Below, piece after piece: positions 41,702 through 50,748 of a stretch of DNA of 64,000 nt. Under the pieces are notes generated by a model. It did not search any database, was not told the origin of the DNA, and saw nothing but the letters and a program-made list of their open reading frames with translations. The stretch spans positions 62,001 through 126,000 of the forward strand of contig NZ_CP037864.1 of the NCBI RefSeq assembly GCF_004353845.1, in the 5' to 3' direction. Position numbers and translations under genes: made by a program. Numbering within the stretch: the first letter of the stretch is position 1; each line of letters starts with the position of its first letter. This DNA is from Citrobacter arsenatis. Lineage in GTDB: Bacteria; Pseudomonadota; Gammaproteobacteria; Enterobacterales; Enterobacteriaceae.

Positions 41702-42652
41702 ATGCTGAGCGCATTTCAACTGGAAAACAATCGTTTAACTCGCCTTGAGGCAGACGAGATCGAGCACCTGGCCAGTTCGGTTTGGGTCGATTTAGTCGAG
41801 CCGGATGACGAAGAACGAAACCGTGTGCAAAAGGACTTGGGCCAGAATCTGGCTACGCGCCCTGAACTGGAAGACATCGAAGCATCCGCACGTTTTTTTG
41901 AAGACGAAGACGGTTTGCACATTCACTCCTTCTTCTTTTATGAAGATGCCGACGATCACGCGGGTAACTCAACCGTCGCATTTACCATTCGCGAAGGCCG
42001 CCTGTTTACCCTGCGCGAGCGCGAACTGCCGGCCTTTCGCCTGTACCGCATGCGTGCGCGTAATCAGGCGATGGTGGATGGCAACGCCTACGAGCTGCTG
42101 CTTGACCTGTTTGAAACCAAAATTGAACAGCTGGCGGATGAGATCGAAAACATCTACAGCGACCTGGAAAAACTCAGCCGAGTGATCATGGAAGGGCGTC
42201 AGGGCGATGAATATGACGAAGCGTTGTCGACGCTGGCGGAACTGGAAGATATCGGCTGGAAGGTTCGTCTGTGTCTGATGGATACCCAGCGCGCACTGAA
42301 CTTTCTGGTGCGTAAAGCGCGTTTGCCGGGCAGTCAGCTGGAGCAGGCGCGTGAGATCCTGCGCGATATCGAATCCCTGCTTCCGCACAACGAATCGCTG
42401 TTCCAGAAGGTTAACTTCCTGATGCAGGCGGCGATGGGCTTTATCAATATCGAGCAGAACCGCATCATTAAGATCTTCTCGGTGGTATCTGTGGTATTCC
42501 TGCCGCCGACGCTGGTAGCTTCCAGCTATGGGATGAACTTTGAATTCATGCCGGAACTGCACTGGAGCTTCGGTTACCCTGGGGCGATTGTCTTTATGAT
42601 GCTTGCGGGGCTGGCGCCGTATCTGTACTTTAAGCGCAAGAACTGGCTGTAA
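41702..42652 (+). CDS. corA: magnesium/nickel/cobalt transporter CorA
   Basis: 316 residues from the ATG at 41702 (five upstream residues are unconserved). Homopentameric inner-membrane channel for Mg2+, also Ni2+ and Co2+. A large acidic cytoplasmic domain is followed by two C-terminal helices; the first ends in the family signature [12 protein letters not shown], the second lies in [19 protein letters not shown], and the tail KRKNWL is usual. Expression is expected to depend on the corL leader. Confidence 0.98.
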   Translation: MLSAFQLENNRLTRLEADEIEHLASSVWVDLVEPDDEERNRVQKDLGQNLATRPELEDIEASARFFEDEDGLHIHSFFFYEDADDHAGNSTVAFTIREGRLFTLRERELPAFRLYRMRARNQAMVDGNAYELLLDLFETKIEQLADEIENIYSDLEKLSRVIMEGRQGDEYDEALSTLAELEDIGWKVRLCLMDTQRALNFLVRKARLPGSQLEQAREILRDIESLLPHNESLFQKVNFLMQAAMGFINIEQNRIIKIFSVVSVVFLPPTLVASSYGMNFEFMPELHWSFGYPGAIVFMMLAGLAPYLYFKRKNWL

Positions 42653-42662
42653 TTGCTGTGAC

Positions 42663-42720
42663 TTATCCGACCTACGGTGATGTGCTTTTGTAGGCCGGAT
42701 AAGCGAAGCGCCATCCGGCA
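42663..42720. repeat. REP elements between corA and rarD
   Basis: TTATCCGACCTACGG, then GTAGGCCGGATAAGCGAAGC with GCCATCCGGCAA, between convergent genes. Confidence 0.8.
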
Positions 42721-42725
42721 ATCTT

Positions 42726-43619
42726 CTAGCTTCGACGAACCCGTCGTTGCGTATAAATCGCATCCATCACGAAAATCGCCAGCGCTACCCAGATAAATGC
42801 AAACGTGACCATTTTATCCGCCCCCGGAACTTCACCGTAAAAGGTGACGGCCAGCAGGAACATCAGTGTAGGTCCGATATACTGGAAGAATCCTATCGTG
42901 GACAGACGCAGACGGGTTGCCGCGCCGGTAAAGCACAGCAGCGGAATGGTGGTCACGACACCTGCGGCAATCAGCAGCAGATTAAGCGACATGGGGTTTT
43001 GCCCCATATGGCTGGTTGGGCTGTCTGCAATACCAAACAGATAGATGGCTGCAATGGGTAAAAGCCACAGAGTTTCGATCAGCATACCGGTTTGCGCTTC
43101 GACGGCGATCTTCTTGCGCACCAGACCATAGAAAGCAAAGCTGAAGGCCAGTCCCAACGCGATTATTGGCAGCGATCCAAAGGTCCATAGCTGTACCAGG
43201 ACGCCGCAGGCGGCTAACAGTACCGCCAGCCATTGCATGCGACGAAAGCGCTCGCCAAGAAATAACATTCCCAGCACAATATTCACCAACGGGTTAATAA
43301 AATAGCCGAGGCTGGCTTCCAGCATATGGTGATTATTGACCGCCCAAATAAACAACAGCCAGTTTCCGCCGATGAGCACTGCAGAGAGCGCCAGCAGGAA
43401 GATCTTCTTTGGCGTTTGTAGCAGCGTTTTGACGCCTGACCACTGGCGGCTGATGCTCATCAGCACCACCATAAAGAAAAATGACCAGATGACGCGGTGC
43501 GTCAGGATCTCATCCGCCGGGACATAGTAAATCAGCTTGAAGTAGGCAGGAGCGATACCCCAAATAAAATAAGCAGCAAGAGCGAGTAACACGCCCTGCC
43601 GCGTTTGTTTAGCATCCAT
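42726..43619 (-). CDS. rarD: EamA-family transporter RarD
   Basis: 297 residues (E. coli 296) with about ten hydrophobic helices, the DMT/EamA topology. Opens DAKQTRQGVLLALAAYFIWG. Historically linked to chloramphenicol; the substrate is unknown. Convergent with corA and upstream of yigI on the same strand order. Confidence 0.93.
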   Translation of the reverse strand: MDAKQTRQGVLLALAAYFIWGIAPAYFKLIYYVPADEILTHRVIWSFFFMVVLMSISRQWSGVKTLLQTPKKIFLLALSAVLIGGNWLLFIWAVNNHHMLEASLGYFINPLVNIVLGMLFLGERFRRMQWLAVLLAACGVLVQLWTFGSLPIIALGLAFSFAFYGLVRKKIAVEAQTGMLIETLWLLPIAAIYLFGIADSPTSHMGQNPMSLNLLLIAAGVVTTIPLLCFTGAATRLRLSTIGFFQYIGPTLMFLLAVTFYGEVPGADKMVTFAFIWVALAIFVMDAIYTQRRVRRS

Positions 43620-43670
43620 CGGGAAAACTCATTTCAGAAATGTAACAGCAGTTTACCTGTTTTTGGGCAC

Positions 43671-44138
43671 TTACCCCACCATATAAGTGGCGGTTGCGCT
43701 GGCAATGTAAAGCTGTTCTTCGTTATGCAGTTCCACGCGCGCAACGGCGACTTTATTACCCGCCCGCAGCAGGCTACTGGTGGCGGTAAAGCGATTCCCT
43801 CTCCCCGGACGCAGGTAATCAACGCGCAAATCGATTGTTCCCATGCGTGACATCCGCTGACGCAGTTCGTCCTCGCTGATCGTCTCATGGCGGGTCAGCG
43901 TACTGCCAACGCACACCAGCCCGGCGGCGACATCCAGCGCCGAGGCGATCACGCCGCCATGCAGAATGCTTTGCGCCCAGTTGCCGACCATCATCGGTTG
44001 GTTATTAAAGGCTAATTGAGCAAATTCTTTCTCATAGCGTTCAAGCTCCAGTCCCAGCGCCCGGTTAAACGGCATATGATAGACAAACATTTCACCCACT
44101 AACTTCAGCGCTTCCTCAGCAGTAAGTACGGCAGACAT
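43671..44138 (-). CDS. yigI: hotdog-fold acyl-CoA thioesterase YigI
   Basis: 155 residues from [16 protein letters not shown] as in E. coli; six upstream residues are dropped. PaaI/YigI-type hotdog domain with [18 protein letters not shown], the helix and loop that hold the active site. Work in E. coli reports medium- and long-chain acyl-CoA thioesterase activity. Minus strand, followed by rarD. Confidence 0.9.
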   Translation of the reverse strand: MSAVLTAEEALKLVGEMFVYHMPFNRALGLELERYEKEFAQLAFNNQPMMVGNWAQSILHGGVIASALDVAAGLVCVGSTLTRHETISEDELRQRMSRMGTIDLRVDYLRPGRGNRFTATSSLLRAGNKVAVARVELHNEEQLYIASATATYMVG

Positions 44139-44242
44139 ACGATCCCTACATCTCAATGGTTAATGAAATGTTGATATTATGCTTATTATTTGTTGTTTTC
44201 TACTTTGGGACGGGATGACTAACGAGGAAATCGCTAAGTATG

Positions 44243-44368
44243 TATACCCGTCATACTTCAAGTTGCATGTGCGTTGGCAGCGTCTGCTCACCCCAGTCAC
44301 TTACTTTAGTAAGCTCCTGGGGGTTACAGACTTGCCGCCTTCCTGCAATTTGAATTATTTAGGGTATA
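44243..44368 (+). repeat. ERIC element between yigI and pldA
   Basis: 126 bp bounded by TATACCC and GGGTATA, with CTTCAAGTTGCATGTGCG, the core CCCCAGTCACTTACTTTAG and TAAGCTCCTGGGGG. Near-consensus and complete. It ends 59 bases before pldA and about 20 bases from a -10-like TATACA (44387-44392). Confidence 0.95.
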
Positions 44369-44427
44369 GAATACTTGCCAGATAATTATACAATTCATCA
44401 ATATTTTGGTTCAGGAGAACATTACCG

Positions 44428-45297
44428 ATGCGGGCGATTCTGGGATGGTTACTACCAGCAGTCATGCTGCCGTTGACCGCGTATGCGCAGGAAGCGACAG
44501 TGAAAGAGATCCATGATGCACCGGCAGTTCGCGGCAGTATTATCGCCAACATGCTGCAGGAACATGACAACCCTTTCACGCTTTATCCTTATGACACCAA
44601 CTATCTCATCTACACCAATACCAGCGACATGAACAAAGAAGCGATCAGCAGCTATAGCTGGTCCGAGAATGCGCGCAAGGATGAGGTTAAGTTTCAGCTA
44701 AGCCTGGCGTTTCCGCTCTGGCGCGGGATATTAGGGCCGAATTCGGTACTCGGCGGCTCCTATACCCAGAAATCCTGGTGGCAGCTTTCGAACAGTGAAG
44801 AGTCTTCACCGTTTCGCGAAACCAACTACGAACCGCAATTGTTCCTCGGTTTTGCCACCGACTATCGCTTCGCCGGTTGGACGCTCCGTGATGTCGAAAT
44901 GGGCTATAACCATGACTCCAACGGTCGGTCCGACCCTACGTCACGCAGTTGGAACCGTCTTTATACCCGTCTGATGGCTGAAAACGGTAACTGGCTGGTG
45001 GAAGTTAAGCCGTGGTACGTTATTGGCAGCACCGATGATAACCCTGATATCACCAAATATATGGGCTACTATCAGTTGAAAATGGGCTATCACTTGGGTG
45101 ATGCGGTCATCAGTGTGAAAGGCCAGTACAACTGGAATACCGGCTACGGCGGCGCCGAGCTGGGGGCCAGTTACCCCATCACGAAGCATGTACGTCTTTA
45201 CACCCAGGTGTACAGCGGTTACGGCGAATCGCTGATTGACTACAACTTCAATCAGACCCGTGTTGGCGTGGGTGTGATGCTCAACGATATCTTCTGA
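44428..45297 (+). CDS. pldA: outer membrane phospholipase A
   Basis: 289 residues, as in E. coli, with a signal peptide of about 20 residues ending at AYAQ. A 12-strand outer-membrane barrel that cleaves surface-exposed phospholipids after Ca-dependent dimerisation. The active site is in YNHDSNGRSDPTSRSWNRL (catalytic His and Ser, with Asn a little later). It ends in an aromatic residue (MLNDIF), the usual barrel sorting signal. A terminator follows. Confidence 0.97.
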   Translation: MRAILGWLLPAVMLPLTAYAQEATVKEIHDAPAVRGSIIANMLQEHDNPFTLYPYDTNYLIYTNTSDMNKEAISSYSWSENARKDEVKFQLSLAFPLWRGILGPNSVLGGSYTQKSWWQLSNSEESSPFRETNYEPQLFLGFATDYRFAGWTLRDVEMGYNHDSNGRSDPTSRSWNRLYTRLMAENGNWLVEVKPWYVIGSTDDNPDITKYMGYYQLKMGYHLGDAVISVKGQYNWNTGYGGAELGASYPITKHVRLYTQVYSGYGESLIDYNFNQTRVGVGVMLNDIF

Positions 45298-45336
45298 CAG
45301 ATATTGAGAGTATTTTAATCATTGCAGTTTCTCTCT

Positions 45337-45366
45337 CAGGCGCTGAAAATAGCGCCTGTTTTTATT
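45337..45366 (+). terminator. pldA terminator
   Basis: CAGGCGCT / AGCGCCTG with a six-base loop, then GTTTTTATTT-type tail. Confidence 0.85.
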
Positions 45367-45385
45367 TCAGGCTAATGGGGTTAAT

Positions 45386-47215
45386 GTGGCGCAGGCGGAA
45401 GTGTTGAATCTGGAAATGGGCGCTAAACAGGTTTTGCAGGAAACCTTTGGCTACCAACAGTTTCGCCCCGGTCAGGAAGAAATCATTGATACCGTGATCT
45501 CTGGTCGTGACTGCCTGGTCGTTATGCCGACCGGTGGCGGTAAATCCCTGTGCTATCAAATTCCCGCATTATTGCTTAACGGACTCACCGTTGTCGTTTC
45601 GCCGCTGATTTCCCTGATGAAAGATCAGGTCGATCAACTGCTGGCCAACGGCGTGGCGGCTGCGTGTCTGAACTCCACCCAAAGTCGTGAGCAGCAGCTT
45701 GAGGTCATGGCAGGCTGTCGCAGTGGGCAGATTCGCTTACTGTACATTGCGCCCGAACGCCTGATGCTGGATAACTTCCTTGAGCATCTGGCGCACTGGA
45801 ATCCGGTGCTGCTGGCGGTTGATGAAGCGCACTGTATCTCGCAGTGGGGGCATGATTTCCGCCCGGAATATGCCGCGCTGGGACAATTGCGTCAGCGTTT
45901 CCCAACCCTGCCGTTTGTGGCGCTGACCGCTACCGCGGATGAAACCACCCGGCTGGATATTGTGCGTCTGCTGGGACTCAATGACCCGTTAATTCAGATC
46001 AGCAGCTTTGATCGTCCGAATATTCGCTACATGCTGATGGAGAAATTTAAGCCGCTCGATCAGCTGATGCGCTACGTGCAAGAGCAGCGCGGTAAGTCCG
46101 GTATTATCTACTGTAACAGCCGCGCCAAAGTCGAAGACACCGCCGCGCGTCTGCAAAGCCGTGGCATCAGCGCTGGGGCTTACCATGCCGGGCTGGAAAA
46201 CGCCGTACGCGCTGAAGTGCAGGAGAAATTCCAGCGCGATGACCTGCAAATCGTGGTGGCGACCGTGGCATTTGGGATGGGAATCAACAAACCTAACGTA
46301 CGCTTCGTGGTGCATTTCGACATTCCGCGCAACATCGAATCCTACTACCAGGAAACAGGCCGTGCCGGACGTGACGGCCTGCCGGCGGAAGCAATGCTGT
46401 TTTACGATCCGGCTGATATGGCATGGCTGCGCCGTTGCCTCGAAGAGAAACCTGCCGGACAGCTTCTGGATATCGAACGGCATAAGCTCAATGCGATGGG
46501 GGCGTTTGCTGAGGCGCAAACCTGTCGTCGTCTGGTGCTGCTGAACTATTTTGGCGAAGGGCGCCAGGAGCCGTGTGGTAACTGCGACATCTGCCTCGAT
46601 CCGCCAAAACAGTACGACGGACTCATGGATGCGCGCAAAGCGCTGTCGACTATCTACCGAGTGAATCAACGCTTTGGTATGGGTTACGTCGTGGAGGTTC
46701 TGCGCGGAGCGAATAACCAGCGTATTCGCGAACTGGCCCATGACAAGCTGCCGGTCTATGGCATTGGCCGCGAGCAAAGCCACGAACATTGGGTTAGCGT
46801 TATTCGCCAGCTTATTCATCTTGGTCTGGTGACGCAGAATATTGCTCATCACTCTGCGTTACAGCTAACCGAAGCCGCGCGCCCGGTGCTGCGTGGTGAC
46901 GTTCCACTACAGCTTGCGGTACCGCGTATTGTGGCGCTGAAACCGCGGGTGATGCAGAAATCCTTCGGTGGCAACTATGACCGCAAACTGTTCGCCAAAT
47001 TGCGTAAGCTGCGTAAAGCCATTGCCGATGAAGAGAATATCCCGCCGTACGTGGTGTTCAACGACGCGACGCTGATTGAAATGGCCGAGCAGATGCCGGT
47101 TTCAGCGAGCGAAATGCTGAGCGTCAACGGCGTAGGGATGCGTAAACTTGAGCGTTTTGGCAAAGAGTTTATGGCGCTTATTCGCGCGCACGTTGATGGT
47201 GACGACGAAGAGTAG
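45386..47215 (+). CDS. recQ: ATP-dependent DNA helicase RecQ
   Basis: 609 residues from GTG at 45386, as in E. coli. SF2 3'-5' helicase of recombination and repair. Motifs: QFRPGQEEIIDTV (motif 0), Walker A MPTGGGKS near 47-54, DEAHCISQWGHDFRPEY, QETGRAGRDGLPA, the zinc cysteines in QTCRRLVLLNYF ... CGNCDIC, winged helix, and a C-terminal HRDC domain (SASEMLSVNGVGMRKLERFG). Confidence 0.98.
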   Translation: MAQAEVLNLEMGAKQVLQETFGYQQFRPGQEEIIDTVISGRDCLVVMPTGGGKSLCYQIPALLLNGLTVVVSPLISLMKDQVDQLLANGVAAACLNSTQSREQQLEVMAGCRSGQIRLLYIAPERLMLDNFLEHLAHWNPVLLAVDEAHCISQWGHDFRPEYAALGQLRQRFPTLPFVALTATADETTRLDIVRLLGLNDPLIQISSFDRPNIRYMLMEKFKPLDQLMRYVQEQRGKSGIIYCNSRAKVEDTAARLQSRGISAGAYHAGLENAVRAEVQEKFQRDDLQIVVATVAFGMGINKPNVRFVVHFDIPRNIESYYQETGRAGRDGLPAEAMLFYDPADMAWLRRCLEEKPAGQLLDIERHKLNAMGAFAEAQTCRRLVLLNYFGEGRQEPCGNCDICLDPPKQYDGLMDARKALSTIYRVNQRFGMGYVVEVLRGANNQRIRELAHDKLPVYGIGREQSHEHWVSVIRQLIHLGLVTQNIAHHSALQLTEAARPVLRGDVPLQLAVPRIVALKPRVMQKSFGGNYDRKLFAKLRKLRKAIADEENIPPYVVFNDATLIEMAEQMPVSASEMLSVNGVGMRKLERFGKEFMALIRAHVDGDDEE

Positions 47216-47279
47216 TCAGCCGGGCAAAAAAGTGCCAGGATGGTGACTCACTGAACTATTCCCCCGCGAGTCATTTTTT

Positions 47280-47900
47280 ATGTTAACGCTATTTTTCACC
47301 GTTGCATTGGTGCATATCGTTGCGCTGATGAGCCCTGGCCCCGATTTCTTCTTTGTTTCTCAAACCGCGGTTAGCCGTTCGCGCAAAGAAGCTATGATGG
47401 GCGTGCTGGGTATTACCTGTGGCGTCATGGTCTGGGCTGGCGTGGCGTTGCTTGGTTTGCATCTGATTATCGAAAAAATGGCCTGGCTGCACACCATTAT
47501 TATGGTGGGCGGGGGGCTGTATCTGTGCTGGATGGGTTATCAGATGCTGCGCGGTGCGTTTAAAAAACAGGATGTTGCGGCTCCCACTCCGCAGGTGGAG
47601 CTGGCGCAGAGCGGACGCAGCTTTTTGAAAGGTCTGTTGACCAACCTGGCGAACCCTAAAGCCATTATCTACTTTGGCTCCGTGTTCTCATTGTTCGTTG
47701 GCGATAACGTGGGAACGGGCGCGCGTTGGGGGATCTTTGCCCTGATCATCGTGGAAACGCTGGCGTGGTTTACCGTGGTTGCCAGCTTGTTTGCACTCCC
47801 GAAAATGCGTCGTGGTTATCAGCGTCTGGCGAAGTGGATTGATGGTTTTGCCGGCGCGCTGTTCGCAGGCTTCGGTATCCACCTGATTATTTCGCGCTAA
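47280..47900 (+). CDS. rhtC: threonine efflux protein RhtC
   Basis: 206 residues, LysE/RhtB family with about six helices. The family mark MSPGPDFFFVSQTAVSRSRK is at residue 17 onwards; GLLTNLANPKAIIYFGSVFS is the second signature. Exports threonine. Ends in a strong hairpin; on the other side lies rpn, which E. coli K-12 lacks here. Confidence 0.95.
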   Translation: MLTLFFTVALVHIVALMSPGPDFFFVSQTAVSRSRKEAMMGVLGITCGVMVWAGVALLGLHLIIEKMAWLHTIIMVGGGLYLCWMGYQMLRGAFKKQDVAAPTPQVELAQSGRSFLKGLLTNLANPKAIIYFGSVFSLFVGDNVGTGARWGIFALIIVETLAWFTVVASLFALPKMRRGYQRLAKWIDGFAGALFAGFGIHLIISR

Positions 47901-47909
47901 GATTGTTAC

Positions 47910-47930
47910 CCGCCTGGGCGTCCCAGGCGG
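47910..47930. terminator. hairpin between rhtC and rpn
   Basis: CCGCCTGGG-CGT-CCCAGGCGG, a perfect 9-bp stem with no T run; plausible shared 3' end for the convergent rhtC and rpn. Confidence 0.6.
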
Positions 47931-47938
47931 TATGCGGC

Positions 47939-48100
47939 TTATTGCGCAAGCTTCTGTAGCTCATCCTTCGAAAGGCCGGTCATTTCCATAATCGCGTCGG
48001 TATCAAGACCTCGCTTGAGCATCGCTTTTGCTACATCAGTAAGGGCAATGCGCTTCCCTTCTTCACGGCCTATCTGCTTTAGTTGATCCGCCATTGTCAT
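47939..48100 (-). CDS. putative intragenic small protein (RpnS-like antitoxin)
   Basis: In-frame internal start within rpn: on the minus strand GGAG, then eight bases (AAAAACTG), then ATG at 48100, giving 53 residues that begin MTMADQLKQIGREEGKRIAL and end QKLAQ. The peptide equals the C-terminal tail of the Rpn protein. Intragenic antitoxins of this type have been described for E. coli rpn genes. Translation here is inferred from the ribosome binding site alone. Confidence 0.5.
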   Translation of the reverse strand: MTMADQLKQIGREEGKRIALTDVAKAMLKRGLDTDAIMEMTGLSKDELQKLAQ

Positions 48101-48823
48101 CAGTTTTTCTCCATGCTGCGGCACCCGCTGTGCCAGCTTATACAATAATGTCTGAACATCTTGTGTATTCCCTGCTTGCACCATGTAGTTTACCAGCACG
48201 GTTATTTGTTGTCCGCTCATCTTCTCCAGCATAAACAGGCGGGTAAGTTTATCCAGCAACTGCGCCATGTCGCGCTGGCGAATGTGTTTTTGTACTAATG
48301 TCAGTGCCGCCATGCTGCGATGCTGCATGATCTCATCATCTGGAATAACCGTCACATCCACCAACGGAAATGGTGTGCTGTAAAGTTGAAGGGCGGTTCC
48401 AGAATCCTCAAAGTGATCCAGCCAGTTCATTGAGCCTTGCCATGGGCTTTGCTTGCCATGGTAAAAGAGCACTGGAATAACCAGCGGCAGAGTGTCGTTT
48501 CCAGCCTCAAGATGACGCTGCATCGCTGCGATAGCGTAGCGCATCAGGCGAAATGACATGTGCTTATCCGGTGAGCTTTGATGCTCAATGAGCACATGTA
48601 CATAGCCATGTCCGCTGGTGGTTTCCAGTGAGTAGAGAATATCGCTGAAATAGGGGCGCAGATCGTCCTCCACAAAACTGCCTGATTCCAGACGGAGCGT
48701 TTCCAGTTTGCATATTTTGATTAACGAGGGAGGAAGATGAAGTTCGATAAAGTCCCGCGCGGTTTCCACGCGGGAGAGGAAGGTTTTAAATACTGCGTCA
48801 TGTGGTGTTGTTACTTCCGCCAT
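47939..48823 (-). CDS. Rpn-family recombination-promoting nuclease / putative transposase
   Basis: 294 residues. N-terminal PD-(D/E)XK-like nuclease domain of the YhgA/RpnA type: opens TTPHDAVFKTFLS, then LRPYFSDILYSLE with the metal-binding Asp, and YVHVLIEHQSSPDKHMSFRL holding the Glu and Gln of the active site; a helical middle part and a C-terminal helix-rich tail (DVAKAMLKRGLDTDAIMEMT). E. coli Rpn proteins cut DNA, and several act against phages when restrained by a small protein made from the gene's own 3' end. No gene is present between rhtC and rhtB in E. coli K-12, so this looks like an accessory insertion. I saw no terminal inverted repeats or target duplication around it. Subtype not assigned. 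Confidence 0.9.
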   Translation of the reverse strand: MAEVTTPHDAVFKTFLSRVETARDFIELHLPPSLIKICKLETLRLESGSFVEDDLRPYFSDILYSLETTSGHGYVHVLIEHQSSPDKHMSFRLMRYAIAAMQRHLEAGNDTLPLVIPVLFYHGKQSPWQGSMNWLDHFEDSGTALQLYSTPFPLVDVTVIPDDEIMQHRSMAALTLVQKHIRQRDMAQLLDKLTRLFMLEKMSGQQITVLVNYMVQAGNTQDVQTLLYKLAQRVPQHGEKLMTMADQLKQIGREEGKRIALTDVAKAMLKRGLDTDAIMEMTGLSKDELQKLAQ

Positions 48824-48985
48824 CGTTAATCATCCGTGAGTGGTGAATATGGCAGCATTCTGGCATTAGCAATCAACGTCTAACAGTACAGGATAAAAGG
48901 CTTTTCTCCCTTTGCGGCGAAGTACGAAAAGCCATGTTCAGAGGCTCTTACAGATAGCATTTCATTGCGAGCGACGTTCCATTTG

Positions 48986-49606
48986 CTAGGCATGCCTTGC
49001 CGATGCCAGCAGGGCGCCTATCAGCATAAACAGCGAGCCAAACACTTTGTTGAGCGCCTTCATTTGCTTTGGCCCTTTAATCCAGCCAGCAATGCGCGTG
49101 GCCAGCGTCGCGTAACCGATCATCACAATGATATCGACCACGATGGTCGTGACGCCAAGTACCACGTACTGCATCAACTGCGGTTCCTGCGGCAGGATGA
49201 ACTGCGGGAACAGAGCGGCAAGAAAAACTATGCTCTTGGGATTGGTCAGATTAACAAAGACCGCGCGTTTGAACAGCCGGCTGCGCGATTGCGTATTCGC
49301 CATGGTATTCAGATCGATAGCACCCGCCGCGCGCCATTGCTGAATACCCAGCCAAATCAGATAGGCCGCTCCCGCCCACTTCAGCACCTCAAATGCGATC
49401 ACCGAACGTGAAAATAGCGTTCCCAGTCCTACGCCAACCAGAACGATATGAATACCCAAGCCGGTCTGCAAACCCGCAATCGACGCGCTGGCACCGCGAT
49501 ATCCGTGGCTGATGGCGGTGGTCATGGTATTGATTGCGCCAGAGCCTGGGGACAAGCTCAAAATAATAGAGGTCAGCAGGTAGGCGAACCACCATTCAAA
49601 GGTCAT
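48986..49606 (-). CDS. rhtB: homoserine/homoserine lactone efflux protein RhtB
   Basis: 206 residues, LysE/RhtB family, six helices. [22 protein letters not shown] carries the family start signature and [19 protein letters not shown] the second. Exports homoserine. Opposite strand to rhtC and pldB; the 162-bp gap to rpn shows no feature I can name. Confidence 0.95.
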   Translation of the reverse strand: MTFEWWFAYLLTSIILSLSPGSGAINTMTTAISHGYRGASASIAGLQTGLGIHIVLVGVGLGTLFSRSVIAFEVLKWAGAAYLIWLGIQQWRAAGAIDLNTMANTQSRSRLFKRAVFVNLTNPKSIVFLAALFPQFILPQEPQLMQYVVLGVTTIVVDIIVMIGYATLATRIAGWIKGPKQMKALNKVFGSLFMLIGALLASARHA

Positions 49607-49716
49607 GAGAAACTCCCGGATTGTCTATTTTTATGCCACAATACGCTACTGCCGTTAGGTTGTGTCAGTGACGGCGAAAAAAACGATTTTACTTGGTCAG
49701 CGAGGCTGGATACCCG

Positions 49717-50733
49717 ATGTTTCAGCAGCAAAAAGACTGGGAAACAAGAGAAAACGCGTTTGCTGCTTTTTCCATGGGGCCACTGACAGATTTCTGGCGT
49801 CAGCGGGAAGAAGCGGAATTTACGGGCGTGGATGATATTCCCGTACATTTTGTTCGTTTTCATGCAGAAAAAAACGATCGCGTCATCGTCGTCTGTCCTG
49901 GACGCATTGAAAGCTACGTGAAATACGCTGAACTGGCGTATGACCTGTTTCATTCTGGTTTTGACGTTCTCATTATCGATCACCGTGGCCAGGGGCGTTC
50001 CGGGCGTATGCTTTCGGATCCGCATCGCGGTCATGTCGATAACTTTAATGATTATGTCGACGATCTAACCGCCTTCTGGCAGCAGGAAGTGCTACCCGGC
50101 CCGTGGAGAAAACGCTATATCCTGGCGCATTCAATGGGCGGGGCGATTGCGACGTTATTCCTGCAACGCCACCCGAATCAGTGTGATGCCATCGCGCTTT
50201 GCGCACCGATGTTTGGTATTGTGATGCGCTTTCCCGACTGGATGGTGCGCCATATACTGGACTGGGCCGAAGGGCATCCGCGGATCCGCGAAGGCTATGC
50301 GATGGGAACCGGGCGCTGGCGGGCGCTGCCGTTCGGTATGAATGCGTTAACCCATAGTCGACAGCGCTATCGGCGCAATCTACGTTTTTATGCAGATGAG
50401 CCGCGGCTACGCGTAGGCGGCCCCACTTACCACTGGGTACGTGAAGGAATTCTGGCAGGCGAACAGGTTCTGGCTGGAGCAGGAGACGACGCGACGCCGA
50501 CGCTGCTGATTCAGGCCGAAGAAGAGCAGGTGGTCGATAACCGCATGCACGATCGTTTTTGTGAACTTCGCGCCGCAGCGGGCCATCCTGTAGAAGGGGG
50601 TAAGCCGCTTGTCATCAAAGGCGCGTACCATGAGATCCTTTTTGAAAAGGACGAAATGCGCTCAGTCGCGCTTAACGCTATTGTCGAATTTTTCGACAAG
50701 CATAACTCATCCAGCGGAAACCGCTTTGCCTAG
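49717..50733 (+). CDS. pldB: lysophospholipase L2
   Basis: 338 residues from MFQQQKDWETRENAFAAF; the ATG 24 bases upstream adds unconserved residues. Alpha/beta hydrolase of the monoglyceride lipase type: serine in AHSMGGAIATLF, oxyanion region IIDHRGQGRSGR, C-terminal His in GAYHEIL. Cleaves lysophospholipids at the inner membrane. Forms a dicistronic unit with yigL; in Salmonella the pldB 3' part contains the target through which SgrS sRNA stabilises yigL mRNA. Confidence 0.95.
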   Translation: MFQQQKDWETRENAFAAFSMGPLTDFWRQREEAEFTGVDDIPVHFVRFHAEKNDRVIVVCPGRIESYVKYAELAYDLFHSGFDVLIIDHRGQGRSGRMLSDPHRGHVDNFNDYVDDLTAFWQQEVLPGPWRKRYILAHSMGGAIATLFLQRHPNQCDAIALCAPMFGIVMRFPDWMVRHILDWAEGHPRIREGYAMGTGRWRALPFGMNALTHSRQRYRRNLRFYADEPRLRVGGPTYHWVREGILAGEQVLAGAGDDATPTLLIQAEEEQVVDNRMHDRFCELRAAAGHPVEGGKPLVIKGAYHEILFEKDEMRSVALNAIVEFFDKHNSSSGNRFA

Positions 50734-50748
50734 AGGTTGAATTTTCTT

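Noticed and set aside
45989..46852. 287-residue minus-strand ORF
   Set aside because: Antisense to recQ with no recognisable domain.
47901..48985. Insertion sequence around rpn
   Set aside because: Rpn proteins are annotated as putative transposases, but no terminal inverted repeats or target duplications were found on either side.
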